Part shown: in pieces, positions 1 through 13,012 of the stretch
How the letters are laid out: every line of letters starts with the position of its first letter
How positions within the stretch are numbered: the first letter of the stretch is position 1
Assembly: GCA_040954595.2 (NCBI GenBank)
Contig: CM082585.2
Span: 3,906,001-3,970,000 of the forward strand
Origin: Balanoglossus misakiensis
Taxonomy: Eukaryota; Hemichordata
DNA: 64,000 bases
Direction: 5' to 3'
Position numbers and translations under genes: made by a program
The notes under the pieces: model-generated
The model's input: the letters and a program-made list of their open reading frames with translations, nothing else
Database searches by the model: none
What the model was told of the DNA's origin: nothing

Positions 1-615
1 ATGTCGAATCCAGCATCATCGAGAGGTTTGCTTTACATGCGTGAGCGAGCCATGTTGACTGCGCATGATTCAAGAGCAGATGACATGTAGTGCCGCATTA
101 GGAAGAAAAAAATAAACAAATCACCAGTCGAGGTCAGATTTGAAATTAATAAATACGCAGTACATTGTATTTATTCTGTGTATGTTTGCATTTCTTTTTT
201 AGCCCTTAATATGTTCGCATTGTTTGAAAGCTCCGTTATTCAGTCAGAAATTGTCCACGTCTGGCTGGTTCTTGAGTGTGTCACGAGTCCACGTCATAAC
301 ACGATACATTAACAGTAATAATTTACAGCTATGACGTCACAAAATTCACAGGTATTGATAAAGCTATAATATAAAATCATTTATATCTATGTTAAGGGGC
401 CATAGTGATGTCCAAAAGAAGCTACGATTATGTAAATTTTATGGAAATTAGTCCCGACTCTATGATTATTCCCAGGGAGAACCCTGTCCTGACATATTGT
501 CCCCCGAAAATGTGATCTGTCCCCCTTTCTAATCTGCTGTGGGTCACATGTCCACACTAGTACAATATTTTACCCACAATTCTCCATGATTTGTATCATC
601 GAAGGTTGACATTTT
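1..615. other. Gene-free stretch, AT-rich
   Basis: I see no long open frame, splice-bounded exon or recognisable repeat here. It leads into the 54-bp minisatellite. Confidence 0.5.
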
Positions 616-1189
616 TATAACTTTTTCTGTTTTACATACTAATAACTTTTTATGTTTTACATACTAACTAATAACTTTTTCTGTTTTACATACTAATAAC
701 TTTTTATGTTTTACATACTAACTAATAACTTTTCTGTTTTACATACTAATAACTTTTTATGTTTTACATACTAACTAATAACTTTTTCTGTTTTACATAC
801 TAATAACTTTTTATGTTTTACATACTAACTAATAACTTTTTCTGTTTTACATACTAATAACTTTTTATGTTTTACATACTAACTAATAACTTTTTCTGTT
901 TTACATACTAATAACTTTTTATGTTTTACATACTAACTAATAACTTTTTCTGTTTTACATACTAATAACTTTTTATGTTTTACATACTAACTAATAACTT
1001 TTTCTGTTTTACATACTAATAACTTTTTATGTTTTACATACTAACTAATAACTTTTTCTGTTTTACATACTAATAACTTTTTATGTTTTACATACTAACT
1101 AATAACTTTTTCTGTTTTACATACTAATAACTTTTTATGTTTTACATACTAACTAATAACTTTTTCTGTTTTACATACTAACTAATTAC
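616..1189. repeat. 54-bp AT-rich minisatellite
   Basis: About ten tandem copies of a 54-bp unit. Each unit is itself two related halves (29 and 25 bp) that share the core ACTTTTT(C/A)TGTTTTACAT, so the array grew from a shorter ancestor. The array resumes at 1572-1627 after being split by a MITE. No coding potential. Confidence 0.95.
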
Positions 1190-1571
1190 CAGAGGTCGCG
1201 GTAACATTTTTTTGAGTGCGTCTTTTTGACGCATTCATAAAAATAATGTGTCAAACTCCTTTCAGCCTGCGTCCTAGACATGTCTAGTTCAATATTCATT
1301 AAACAAAATTAGCTACATTTTGAGTACAAAAGATTGGGCGCACTAGTGGTTGTTACATTTTGAGTACAAAGTTTGCTCGCACAAGTGATTATTTTGATCC
1401 CAGGGGGATAGTCAGTGGTATGGGGTATCACGCGTATGGTTTCCGTTGACCATTGTGCATATAGAGCGGCCGTTCCTATGCGTCAATATTGATGCACTGA
1501 TTAAGATATCTGCGTCAAGTGAGGATTTTTTGCGTCAAATACGCATACTTTTTGCGTAAACGCGACCTCTG
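1190..1571. mobile_element. MITE, family 1 copy A, inserted in the minisatellite
   Basis: A 382-bp non-autonomous DNA element. The ends are inverted repeats starting CAGAGGTCGCG. It is flanked by a 6-bp direct repeat AATTAC (1184-1189 and 1572-1577) and interrupts the 54-bp array, so the insertion boundaries are clear. Inside both ends the motif GCGTCAA and its complement recur several times, which may be subterminal transposase-binding repeats (inference). It has no ORF. A homologous copy lies at 2383-2740. The superfamily is not certain. Confidence 0.88.
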
Positions 1572-1627
1572 AATTACTTTTTCTGTTTTACATACTAACT
1601 TATAACTTTTTCTGTTTTACATACTAA
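1572..1627. repeat. 54-bp minisatellite, continuation
   Basis: The last one to two units of the array, separated from the main block by the MITE. Confidence 0.9.
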
Positions 1628-2382
1628 AAATGATATGAAGTACATATAAATCTATTTATTTTTATCTGGGAAAAGTATGTTGAGGAATTAGAGTGAAAAT
1701 TTCAAAATCAAAATTTAAAAGCTATAGGAATCAAAGTATTCATGTACTGCAAATGTCACACTTTGGAGGAAACAAGCAATGACTAACTGAGGTGGCCAGT
1801 CTTTGTTGTAGTTAACATGTAAATTCCTTTGTTTTGTCAATAGAAAAAATCAACATCTTTTTGTTTGATTTATATTAAAACAGGTGTTTCCCGTTTTAAA
1901 CTTTATTGTATGGCTGGCTATGCAACTGCTTGATTATTTTATAAAATTCATATCTCCTCTCTCAATAATGCATAATTTTTTAAATCATTTGAAATGGTTA
2001 TTGACAATAAGACTTGTCTTAAAAGTACAATCTCAAAATTTGTATTAGTGGTCTACAATTCTCTCTACACATGTGAACTATGCCTGGTTTGACTGAGGAA
2101 TTTCTGATGGTACAAATCAGAATGAATCATGAGATATTTCTGGTACTGTGTGCTTTCAAAAACTGGCTGAAACACTGATAATATACCAATTTGCTGTAAA
2201 TTTGAGGAATTTTACCTGTTGAAATAACAATTTGTATTTTTATCTGTCTAGCTGAATTTTGGTGAATATCATTATGCTCCATAAATGTTTGCCTTTGTAC
2301 TTTGACAAATATTTTTAATCGAGGTTGAAGATATGTAACACCACTAATATGTACAGTAGATTTTTATGTCTTTGATAATAAA
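1628..2382. other. Gene-free AT-rich stretch
   Basis: Nothing recognisable; no open frame longer than a few dozen codons and no repeat of the window's other families. Confidence 0.5.
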
Positions 2383-2740
2383 CAGAGATCGCGGTAAAAA
2401 AAATTTGAGTGCGTATTTTTGATGCATTCATAAAAAAAATGTTTCAAACTCCTTTTAGCCTGCGTTGTACACATGTCTAAGTCAAAATTCATCAAACAAA
2501 ATTAGCTACATTTTGAGTACAAAAGGTCGGGCACGCAAGTGATTATTTTGATCCCAGGGGATAGTCAGCCGTATGCAGGTATCACGCTATGCAGGTATCA
2601 CGCGTATGGTTTCCGTTGACCATTGTGCAAATAGAGTGGCCATTCCTATGCGTCAATATTGATGCACTTATTAAGATTTTCACGTCAAATGAGTATTTTG
2701 GCGTCAAATATACATAATTTTTACGTAAACGCGACCTCTG
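2383..2740. mobile_element. MITE, family 1 copy B
   Basis: A 358-bp relative of the element at 1190-1571, in the same orientation. The ends are CAGAGATCGCG and its imperfect complement CGCGACCTCTG. A 5-bp direct repeat ATAAA flanks it (2378-2382 and 2741-2745). The interior shares the block around TTTTGATCCCAGG and GGTTTCCGTTGACC with copy A, and the GCGTCAA-type subterminal repeats are conserved. Confidence 0.87.
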
Positions 2741-3531
2741 ATAAATGCCAAAAAATTGTTTACTAAACAGCGAAAATCGATACATGGGCTGTTGAATTTC
2801 AGTCACCATGACGATGCATGTAGTCTGTGACAAACGTAACATTCCATAAAAAAGTGTATGAGGTCCTTTTTGAGTGTCTAGCATTCACATTATATTATCA
2901 ACGAATTTACTTGCAACACATTGCAGGATGCTACAATTTCTAATGCAAATTTGTTTGCGAAATTATGTTTAGCTTTACATTATATGACAAAAGTGAACAT
3001 GTGTTACTGCCAGATGCTGTTATTTTTCATTTGTCAAGTATACCAGGTCTCATTCACTGGGTTTATAGGGAGGCTTTATGTATACAGACCCACCAATATT
3101 GGTATTTACGCACCTTGATAATGAACGTTTGCTATGAAAAATTATTCACAAAATCAATCGACTGCAACTAATTTCCGAAAATAAATAAATAACCTACGGA
3201 AGGTTTAACATATTTTAGTCAACACAGATGTGTTGCTGCGCCGAATATGACTGCATACGCGGCGAGTTTTCCGGCCAGTGACAATTCCTATGGTTATTGC
3301 AATGGCGGTATACTCATTAACATCTCTTTACATCTCATTAACTTTTCGCGCCATTGTGTCCGTGGCTAATTTCCCTCTATTCATATTTAAATCTCCACCA
3401 ATCAGAGCTTTTAAATAGAATTCCGATTAACTTTTGGGGAAAATCTGTCAGATTTGCTTATGAATATTCTGATCGTGGTTGTGGGAGGTTGCTGCATAAT
3501 TTTTGTTTGTAAACATTGAATTAATGAAATC
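2741..3531. other. Intergenic and probable 5' flank of a transposon relic
   Basis: No gene seen in 2741-3180. The stretch 3200-3531 immediately precedes the Tc1/mariner reading frame and may hold that element's 5' untranslated part. I could not identify its terminal inverted repeat. Confidence 0.4.
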
Positions 3532-4041
3532 ATGCCCAAAGTTTGCAAACTTTCTGAACTTGTGAAAGATCAAATTGAGGCACTGCATAGGCAAGGTTTG
3601 AGAAACCGAGAAATCGCAAGGAAGTTTGGAATCACCGAAGGCAGCGTCAGGTACAACATTCGGAAACTTGTTTGAAATGGTAGCACGGACAATTTACACC
3701 GATCTGGACGGCCAAGGCGAACAACTGAACGGGAAGACCGAATGTTGATTAGATCAAGTCTGACGGACAGATTCAAGACGGCCCGTGACCTCCACGCTAA
3801 GTTTCACGAGGATACCGGTAAACTTTTGAGTCTGAGCACAATCAAATCCCGATTGTATAGAGGAGCCAGACTTTGTGGATGTGTGGCCAAGAAAAAGACG
3901 AAATTACAACCCTGGCACATCGCAGCGCGACTACGTTTCGACCGGCGGTACGTGAACTGGACACCTTTTCAGTGGTCCCAGGTTGTTTGGTCGGATGAGT
4001 CAAAGTTTACTGTGTTCGAGTTACCTCATGAATATTCATGA
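3532..4041 (+). pseudogene. Tc1/mariner-type transposase, broken
   Basis: A transposase relic read in one frame from an ATG at 3532. The first 47 residues form a helix-turn-helix typical of the N-terminal DNA-binding domain (motif LRNREIARKFGITEGSVRYN). A TGA at 3673-3675 interrupts the frame at codon 48. After it come the GRP-like linker (RSGRPRRTTERE) and a second helical domain. The sequence then reaches VVWSDESKFTVF, which carries the first catalytic Asp of the DDE/DDD triad. Homology ends about ten residues later at a stop. The second Asp and the third acidic residue are missing. Full-length family members are about 340 residues; half is gone here. It cannot be active. Confidence 0.9.
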
Positions 4042-4699
4042 TGTTCTTTGCATTGTTGTTTTCATAGAGAATGGAACGTTTCGCTGACTCCGTCGCACAT
4101 CTATTTTTACGTCGATATTTCCCGCTCAAATTTAATCGTAGATGAAAGATTTTTGTTGTACGACATATTTCTCATGAATTTATTAAATATATTTGAATTT
4201 TTGCTAAGAACTGTCTGCAAGGTGTGTTATTTCATGTTTCTGAAATGTTTTCACTGCAGAACATGGGTGCGTAAATACTTATTGGCGGGTCTGATACATG
4301 TACATATCTGTACATATTATTCTTGTTGTTGTAAACATTTCATTTGTGTCTGTTTCAAGGTCAAATGAGGTGAGTTATAACACCTTGATTCATGGGTTGT
4401 GTGACTTTTGGAAACCCTCACTCACATTCATGGAAGAGTTTTATCCTAAAAACAGTATACTTCAGTTGTCCCTAATAATAGCCTTTGTGTAAATTTCCCC
4501 TCTCTCAAGTGAGACAGAAGTAAAGAAATCATCTTCATAATGAAGATGTATTGGATAGCTGGTGAAGTGCTCAATACATTCCCTTCAGTGTGTGTTCCAC
4601 TAGATGAAACAGTACTATGAAGTGGAGGCAGTACAGATGAGGTGCGTTCAGTTGGCATCCTTCAGTCTTGAGAGATCAATTGGATTTTCATGCTGGGAT
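4042..4699. other. Gene-free stretch
   Basis: Short open frames only, with no family resemblance and no visible continuation of the transposase. Confidence 0.4.
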
Positions 4700-5470
4700 G
4701 CTGGTCTAGATCTGGAACAGCCTCAGGTACGTGTGACTGGTCAATCCAATGTGAGAATGACAGTCTCTCTGACACTTCAAACAGATGAAGGCTAAGGAGG
4801 AGCTGTTTGCCTGGCTTGTTGCCTTCCCTCTCTGTCTCTTGACTTCAGACGTTTGGGCGAGTGTCTCTTCAATGTTGGAGAGGCCATTGCCAACCACTTG
4901 TCTCCAGGTCATTAGGTCTGAGGCTTTAGACTCCTTAGAGTTTGTGTTGATGTCCAGGGCCTTCATGTCTCTTTTGCAAACATCCTTGTGGTGTAACTGT
5001 CAGGTCTGCTTTGTTAAGTGTCAGTTCACCATACAGGAGAGGATCCGCCCATCATCTAAAAGCACATTGCCAAGCCAGTGTATTGTGTCTCCGCTTCAGC
5101 AGACTGTACCAGGTACATGCTAGAAATTCCAACTCTCTTCAGGACAGTGGTCTTAGTAACTTTGTCTTGATATTTCACATCCAGGATACGTCACAGGCAG
5201 AACATGTGAAAGGGTATTGAGCTTATGTTCCTCATAGTATAGGTGCTCCAAGATCCACTGCTGTACTGTACAAATTAAGGTACTCACAACACAAACACTG
5301 CATGTAGATGTGGACATCAGTGTCCTACTTAGTAATAGCCTGCGTCCAGTAGTCCCAAAGTAGGAGAACTTTGTGATTAAGAAGAACAAAGATCTGAGCC
5401 TAACAAACTGCATAAGGCAAATTGGTCTCCTGGTGAGATATATACCATCCACCTCAGCTGGCATGATCTC
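4700..5470 (-). pseudogene. LINE ORF2 C-terminal relic (endonuclease-RT type)
   Basis: Frameshifted minus-strand remains of a non-LTR retrotransposon. Reading down from about 5470, the frames give a KFSYFGTT segment, a VVSTLICTVQQWILEH segment, then KVTKTTVLKRVGISSMYL, LLYGEL and CKRDMKALDINTNSKE, then a WRQVVGNGL / EETLAQ block. It ends in a CCHH zinc-finger-like motif (CLKCQRDCHSHIGLTSHT). This order matches the region downstream of the RT domain in the invertebrate LINE families whose C-terminus reads LKALDINT..WE. At least two frameshifts separate the blocks. The RT core itself is not visible upstream, so the copy is truncated or decayed. Confidence 0.83.
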
Positions 5471-8400
5471 CAGTATATGCCATGGTGAATATATGCAATC
5501 TCCAATGCACTCTTGCTATAATGGCCTGACTATTCATTATTCCTGAGGAGCAATGATTCATGGTTGGACAAGTATTCATCATATGGCGAGAAACATATAT
5601 GTGGATCTGGGAGTCTGCTATAAGAGAGCTTAGGGTTGAAAGCATGAGTTAATGGTCTAGCTCAAAGTAGTTTTCAGTAATAGAGTGATCTGACCTGCCC
5701 CATCCTCCTGGCAAAGTATTTTGTGTTGGTTCCCTTGACACTATTTCAAATTGCGTGCATCACAAATAGACCAATTGGCCAGAGAGGCCTCCGCAAATAG
5801 AGAAAAGACACAGCTATTAAACCATCTCAATGCGTACCAAGAACCATAGACAAAGGTGAAGAGAAAAGAAAGCTGCCATATCATACAGATTCAATATGTA
5901 GATTACAAACTGCAAATAGATTGGCTGAGGGAACAGGATCCATTGACTACATGAGAAATATAAGGATTTGAGAGAATAATTAAACAGAGCTTCAGTTGAT
6001 GTGGTATACTGACTGTTCATGTCTACTAACACTACTTGAATGGACATAGGCTACATGTATGTGCTTTCTGGTGATATAGTAATAGACAGAACTGCATGAA
6101 GCTCACTTTTATGTGCAGGGGTTAATTCCCACGACACTGAACTGGACTGCCAGGCACGCAGAAAAAATGGTCTGATGCAAATCAAGACTTGTAGTGAAGC
6201 ACGAAGGTTGTCAGATGATTGTCACCATACATTTCACAGTATTTTGAGGCCTGTCCCCAATGTGTACCGTCTTTGATGGAAATTGTTTTACACTTGAGTG
6301 ATTTGGTCAGAGCAATATATCCATAAGATCCCATTAAAACTTACCGATTTAGGTAAATGGTTGTCATCAAGTTCAGATGACCAGAGGTCTCAGAAGGATG
6401 AAGCTGCCCACAACTTGACAGAGCTGAAAATATCAGAGATATCAATGACAGCACCCGTAAATGGTGTGTTTCAATAGAAAAGACACAAGGAAGAGGATCA
6501 CTATGATCAGAGGCTCAGCTGAGAGATGTATCTTAGTGATCACAGGTGGACGTATACCCCACAGGTGTTGACGTCTGCACCTCAATAATATCATATGTAC
6601 AGGCACATGTACATGTATAACCTATAAAACGATAGTTTCGTAATGTGTAAAGAATAGTATGCCACTGACGGCAAGGAAGAAGGAATTCTGACAACTGCTA
6701 AAAATTAAAGTGACATCGCATATGGGCAGCCAATGGGAAACCCATTTGCTATAAGTACACATTTCTGCATTGTGAGCTGAACGCCAAGTTTAACTGTCCT
6801 CCAGGTGGAACACTGTGGTGATCTATGATTGCAGCATCCCCAAACGACATAGTAGAAACTTGACTCTGATGAATAGGGGTATATGTGACATAGCTGTATC
6901 CCAGAAGCCCAGGTGCAGAAGTCAGCAGTGTGATAGAGCATGTCTGTTACAGATCGTCACCATTCACTTCCATATTTGGAAAAATCAGTGATGGGATAAA
7001 TACCCTTTTTGTCTGTTGGAGTGGGAAATCTGCTGAAATATTCCACTACAGGACCAAAATAATTCACTAACTTAGACTCTAATTGCTTGATTTCAAGACA
7101 TATATCTGTAGATACAAACCAATGCTAAGTGGATGTACAAGGGTGCATATTACTGCTGGGCCGGTGGCTCCACTCATAAACCCGCATTTCTGAGACAAGA
7201 TTCTGCAATACAGAAGTCAGGACACACATGGGCCCTAGGAGTATGAAAGTAGAAGTGGCACCCAAACCACACACCCACTATGGGTGTGGGTGAAGCAAAA
7301 TGTTTGACACAAGTATTAGAAGCAAGAGCCAGGGTAATTTACACAAAGGCTAACAAGGCAATACAAAGCAGTATACTCTGTTTATATGTTCTCCAAAGAT
7401 GTCATTCAACATACTGTCTTACGTATGTTCTATCATTTGCGCAAGTTATTGAAGACTTACAATCATTGTAGGGATGAACTCTCAATTTCATGGTCCACAT
7501 TTTCTGAATTCAAATCTGTAAGCAACTCCAAATTCTTTACTGACACCTTGTATCAAAGGGTCAACTATTATTATCACAAATTCTACGATTTAGTCTTCCA
7601 AGGCCCCACCTAATCCAGTTCTTGAATGAAACTGATTTTCCATGGACTCTCCTCGTCAAGTTATGCATGGCGATCCATTGTTAATGACACTGTCTCTACT
7701 GGATCGACAGTTAAAGGGGCGAAATCATAACACCAAACAAATAACCCACAAAAGAGACAAATTGGCGATGACGTGAAGAAATTCACACAAAGTGGTGTCT
7801 GCTGGGAGCTGTATCAAACCTCACTGCAAACAACACGTCACAATACCATCCAATGTGGACCAACAGCCACATTAGATCATACTGTGAAACAAATCAATGA
7901 AAATGTGTATCGTAAAACACACAGTCATGGAACCATGTGTAAACAAAATTATTCAAAATCGAAATTGCATGACAGAGAATTTTTTTTTCTGAATGCAGAG
8001 AATTTTTTTTTCTTCTGAATGCTTAAGAATTCCTACTCCAAGCTCGGTAGTTGACATTTGCACATGGTACCCCTGAAGTGTACTATTTTATCGTAAAGCA
8101 CACAATCAGGGAAGTGTAAACAAAACTAGATATATTCAAAATCAAAGAAAATGGATGGCTGAATGATTAAGTGATCCAATGTAAACTTTTCTGTACATTA
8201 TGAAAACAATAATTGTAACTCATAGAAAATTCACATCTTTTCTGAATATTGATGGTTTGATGTCAAAGGGGCAATTTGAATTACATGTTATCAATTTTGA
8301 GACGGCTTTGCCGACCAGACCTGAGCCGGTGTAAGGATAACACCTCTCTATAACCCATTGTCTATGGGGCCGTGCGTCAACACCTACGGGTATACATTAA

Positions 8401-8528
8401 CTACGTGTATGTGGACACAAGCGACTCAAAGGATTAATTCTCGGTGTTAACAAAAGGTAAATAGTGTCTCTGAAATGTTTCAAATTTTTACCAGTGGGAC
8501 GATGGTATTATATACAGGTACCCTACAC
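5471..8528. other. Gene-poor stretch with one exon-like segment
   Basis: No convincing gene over 3 kb. The only structured item is an exon-like segment on the minus strand at 6345-6423: acceptor TATTTTCAG, an open phase of 25 codons and donor CG|GTAAGT. It has no recognisable protein homology and no partner exon that I could find. Confidence 0.35.
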
Positions 8529-8605
8529 TACGAATGACACACACACTTACACCAAACAAACAAACAAACAAAGCACAAACAAATAAACAAACAGAAATAC
8601 CCTAC
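8529..8605. repeat. Low-complexity (CAAA)n-like tract
   Basis: Short runs of CAAA and ACAAAC motifs, imperfect. Confidence 0.7.
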
Positions 8606-8829
8606 AACTATACTATACTACAACTAACTATAACTACAACTAACAAAATAACTTAATATACAAATAAATAAACTGTTCAAATACAGATGTGTACACTGAA
8701 ATATATAAAAATGCATGCCAGGGTTGCCACCAAAACTACCGTAAGCACTGCAAGCTGGGAGTCCATGCATCTACGGACCTCTGTTGACGGATGAGGCATC
8801 ATGGAGACTGCATGGTAGTGGGACTTCTG

Positions 8830-10128
8830 GTCCAAATCATCTTGCAGCATTCCTCTGCTATGGTGGCATACAGATCAATCTCCGCCATCCTTCAACGCGG
8901 CATCTAGTTTCTGCATGGTACTATTGGTAGTCGGACTTCAATCTGCCAGGTGGCATACGGATCAATGTTCTCCATCCTGCAAACCAGCATCTAGTTTCTG
9001 CATGGTACTATTGGTAGTCGGACTTCAATCTGCCAGGTGGCATACAGCTCAATGTTCGCCATCCTGCAACGCAGCATTTAGTTTCTGCATGGTACTATTG
9101 GTAGTCGGACTTCAATCTGCCAGGTGGCATACGGATCAATGTTCTCCATCCTGCAAACCAGCATCTAGTTTCTGCATGGTACTATTGGTAGTCGGACTTC
9201 AATCTGCCAGGTGGCATACGGATCAATGTTCTCCATCCTGCAAACCAGCATCTAGTTTCTGCATGGTACTATTGGTAGTCGGACTTCAATCTGCCAGGTG
9301 GCATACGGATCAATGTTCTCCATCCTGCAAACCAGCATCTAGTTTCTGCATGGTACTATTGGTAGTCGGACTTCAATCTGCCAGGTGGCATACGGATCAA
9401 TGTTCTCCATCCTGCAAACCAGCATCTAGTTTCTGCATGGTACTATTGGTAGTCGGACTTCAATCTGCCAGTTTGCACACAGATCAGTGTTCTCCATCCT
9501 GCAACCCAGCATCTAGTTTCTGCATGGTACTATTGGTAGTCGGACTTCAATCTGCCAGGTGGCATACGGATCAATGTTCTCCATCCTTCAAACCAGCATC
9601 TAGTTTCTGCATGGTACTATTGGTAGCCGGACTTCAATCTGCCAGTTGGCACACAGATCAATGTTCTCCATCCTTCAACGCAGCATTTAGTTTCTGCATG
9701 GTACTATAGGTAGTAGGACTTCAATCTGCCAGGTGGCATACGGATCAATGTTCTCCATCCTGCAAACCAGCATCTAGTTTCTGCATGGTACTATTGGTAG
9801 TAGGACTTCAATCTGCCAGGTGGCATACGGATCAATGTTCTCCATCCTGCAAACCAGCATCTAGTTTCTGCATGGTACTATTGGTAGTCGGACTTCAATC
9901 TGCCAGGTGGCACACAGATCAGTGTTCTCCATCCTGCAAACCAGCATCTAGTTTCTGCATGGTACTATTGGTAGTCGGACTTCAATCTGCCAGTTGGCAC
10001 ACAGATCAGTGTTCTCCATCCTGCAAACCAGCATCTAGTTTCTGCATGGTACTATTGGTAGTCGGACTTCAATCTGCCAGTTGGCACACAGATCAATGTT
10101 CTCCATCCTGCAAACCAGCATCTAGTTT
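8830..10128. repeat. 87-bp minisatellite, about 15 copies
   Basis: Tandem units of 87 bp, each containing CATGGTACTATTGGTAGTCG and CATCTAGTTTCTG. Most copies differ by only a few bases; the first unit (8830-8915) is clearly more diverged. The unit length is a multiple of three, so one plus-strand frame stays open for hundreds of codons (29 residues per unit). That is a property of the period, not evidence for a protein. On the minus strand each unit holds an acceptor-like TACCATGCAG, and the array ends beside TTTTTTCAG at 10,140, so a tandemly duplicated exon cannot be fully excluded. Confidence 0.95.
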
Positions 10129-10900
10129 CTCGTATCTGAAAAAAGCAAACAGATGCCGTACAGGAAAATATAAATGATGAGCTGAGGGTCGTGGTGACAA
10201 TGAGGAGTAATTTAACTGCATGTGACACAAAAGACAAACACCCTATATAACTCAAGGCATTGTCTTTGCAGTACACAGGCCATATGTAATGCAATTGTGT
10301 AAGAATCCATCAAGTTGTACTTTATGCAGACTACTTGACAATGATTCATGCTCAGTTTTTATGAACTTGTTATTTTGTGGCTTTCTAAATGACTTCTGGG
10401 TGTTTGTAAAACTTGTAACGAGCAGTAATGAGCAGAAACTTGCAGTAATGACCAATAACATCCTAGAAATAGACAGAATGAATAATCACAGATACTGTGG
10501 AAATAACCACCTTTTCCAATTTCATATTAGTCATCTAAAGTAATGCAATCAGTGTCAATTATCATGACCATTTTTATGGAACTAAACAGTTGTTTAATTT
10601 CATATCATTGCTGGAAAAAAGTTATCATTGATGACTTCGTTCACGCAGGTTTGATGTTCTGGGAATTTGTGCTTGAGTGTTGGTTAGTTTTTGCACAACT
10701 TTAAATGTTGTGCGTTGACTTAGATGTTTTCATCTATGTGACCTGACATACTCTAAATGTTTGAAGAAACTTTACAAACCCCATACGAATTTCCATCTAC
10801 ATAAAATAGAGAAGCCAACAGTTATATTGATGTTAGGCCAGAGAGAAAAAAAATCTTGTTCATCAGAATTTTTTTTACCTAGTTGCAGGAGCGGCGAGCG

Positions 10901-10958
<58 letters not shown>

Positions 10959-13012
10959 GGCCGAAGGGAAAACGCGGTTCTCTGGCATATTTGCACAGAT
11001 GCGACATTGCAAGATAATTTTTTCCCTTTTTACCAGAAATATCTCTGATACATGTACTGTACTTGTAACTGAATTCAGTATAATTCCCAACAATAACACA
11101 GGCAATAACATATACAGCTGCTGTTTGCACAACATACTCTGAGTATTTCAACAGGCTCTCAGAATAAAATGAAATGCACAGCAAATCACTGAAATCCAAC
11201 AATTTAGTATTGGCCATTAATATTGTCCTGCAGGGCCCTAGCATTTGAGTGTTTTTCATTTTACTTTGGCCCCATGTCTTGGCCTCTTTACCGCTGCCTC
11301 TACACAGAGACATTTTACACAATGGTCTAACAACACTGTAAAGACTATCTCTCACTGCACACTCACTGTAGCCATGTCTAATTTGTTCCAGTCTGCACCA
11401 AATTATCAAACAGCTGAATAATAACATTGTAAAAAAACTTGGGGACGTAATAGCTGGTGGGAAACATCTATATTAGACAGGTTCGGCTACACGTTTTACG
11501 TGAACGTGGACGCGTAGAACCCACGTTCGCGTTAGACGTTCACGTGAAAAAGAGTTTGGCTTCACGTCAACGTCTGTTTGTGTGGCACACGCACTCTGTG
11601 TTCGAATTTTGAGCGTGTACATCGTTACACCACGTCGCTGCACTGCAACTATGGATTCAACCGTCGGGGGACCATACAAATTGATGACAAAATTTCACAT
11701 AAAATGACTAAAAAGAAATAAATGGGTTTTCGTTTGTCACAATGAGATATCAAGCTAACAAGGCATACACATATTTCGTAGATAATGATTTCTTGTTGCC
11801 CAAAACGAGAATAACTTTTCACGTTTGCAACTAATGTGAAAACACTAAGTACTAAGAGTTTTTGTAATGCAGAAGTAAGAATTTGCCACAATCCAAAAAA
11901 ATGAAAATTCCAACACAGCCAAAGTAGAAGCAGCAATTCCATGAACAATTTATTTTTTCTTCCTGGCCTTAAGTCTTAGCATTTTTTTGTCTTTTTCCAC
12001 ATTATCAGTAAAAATTCTTCATTTCTGAAGTGATAAGCTCACTTCTTTGAAATTTAGAATGAAGCTTCTTACAGGTTGTCTGAGTTACCTTTTTGTTTTT
12101 TGTTTAAATTGTTGCAAAACTGCAGAGTGCTGTGAAATTTGAAATTTGTTAGGCATGTTCCTGGAGGTAACCCCAAAAAGATGCTGTAAAACAATCTGTG
12201 ATATTTTTGCAATATTTGTCAAAAATTGTTTTCTCTGAAACCGCTTGTCACATTGCTGTAAACTATGGCAAACATGTTCCTTGAGGTGATTGAAGATATT
12301 GTACAATTATGGAGATATTTGCACATTTGGTTTTTTTGCCACTTTTGAACATTCAAATATTGTTTTCTGTGAAACTGATTGTTGGATTGCTTTTTGTAAA
12401 TTTCTTTTTGGTTTATATAGCAAAACTTCTAAACCAGTTGCTTTGAAAGTTACTGTTTACAAGGAGTTGTTACCCCCAACTTAGACATGTTTACATAACT
12501 TTAATAGGCCAGCTGTTACAGAGACAACCAGCTATTAAATTTTTAAGAGTGAATGGCAGGTCAGTGAGCGTCTCTGTCTGTCTGTGTGTCTGCCTGTCTG
12601 TTACAGGGCTGACTGAAAGAAGTTGGACGTCTTATGTGTTTGTACAGACAATTTTTGGTCAAAAACAATTTTGCCAATATTTTTCCGGAGTCTACAGCCA
12701 GTTCAGAAAATAACAACTTAATAATGTGTAGTGGAGATGTCAAAGTTTATTCAAGGCATACTCATAATGTGGGGCATGCTCCAAAATCTGAACAGACACC
12801 GAGCAACTCAGGTTGTGTGACAAGCTAACTCGTGTAACGCGACTTATATGCTGCTTATATTCATCATTGGAAACCACAGGCGTCAGTAAAAATGCTTTGT
12901 TAGTATTTCATACTGTACAGTAGCCAAAATCGAAAAAATCAGTAGCTTTAAGACGATCTCCCGGTTTCACGTCATACGAGCGCTTACACTATATTCAGTC
13001 CTTGCCATAGTG
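10129..13012. other. Gene-free stretch with a 53-bp poly(A) run
   Basis: Holds a homopolymer of 53 A at 10,901-10,953, a GC-rich block near 11,475-11,640 with several overlapping short palindromes built on ACGTGAA, and otherwise AT-rich sequence. A weak acceptor at 11,414 (minus) could begin a terminal exon of the neighbouring membrane-protein gene, but I could not confirm a reading frame. Confidence 0.45.

Noticed and set aside
4604-5220. Plus-strand open frames over the LINE relic
   Set aside because: They are antisense to the minus-strand LINE C-terminus, which carries the recognisable motifs.
8915-9709. 264-codon open frame in the 87-bp array
   Set aside because: It follows from a period divisible by three; no signal, domain or splice context on that strand.
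10901-10953. 53-bp poly(A) as the tail of a processed retrocopy
   Set aside because: No upstream gene-like sequence and no flanking direct repeat; it could equally be a simple homopolymer or sequencing artefact.
11250-11413. Terminal exon of the membrane coiled-coil gene (minus strand)
   Set aside because: The acceptor is acceptable and the phase is compatible, but the frame runs on into a poly(T) tract with no coding character, and no conserved feature supports it.
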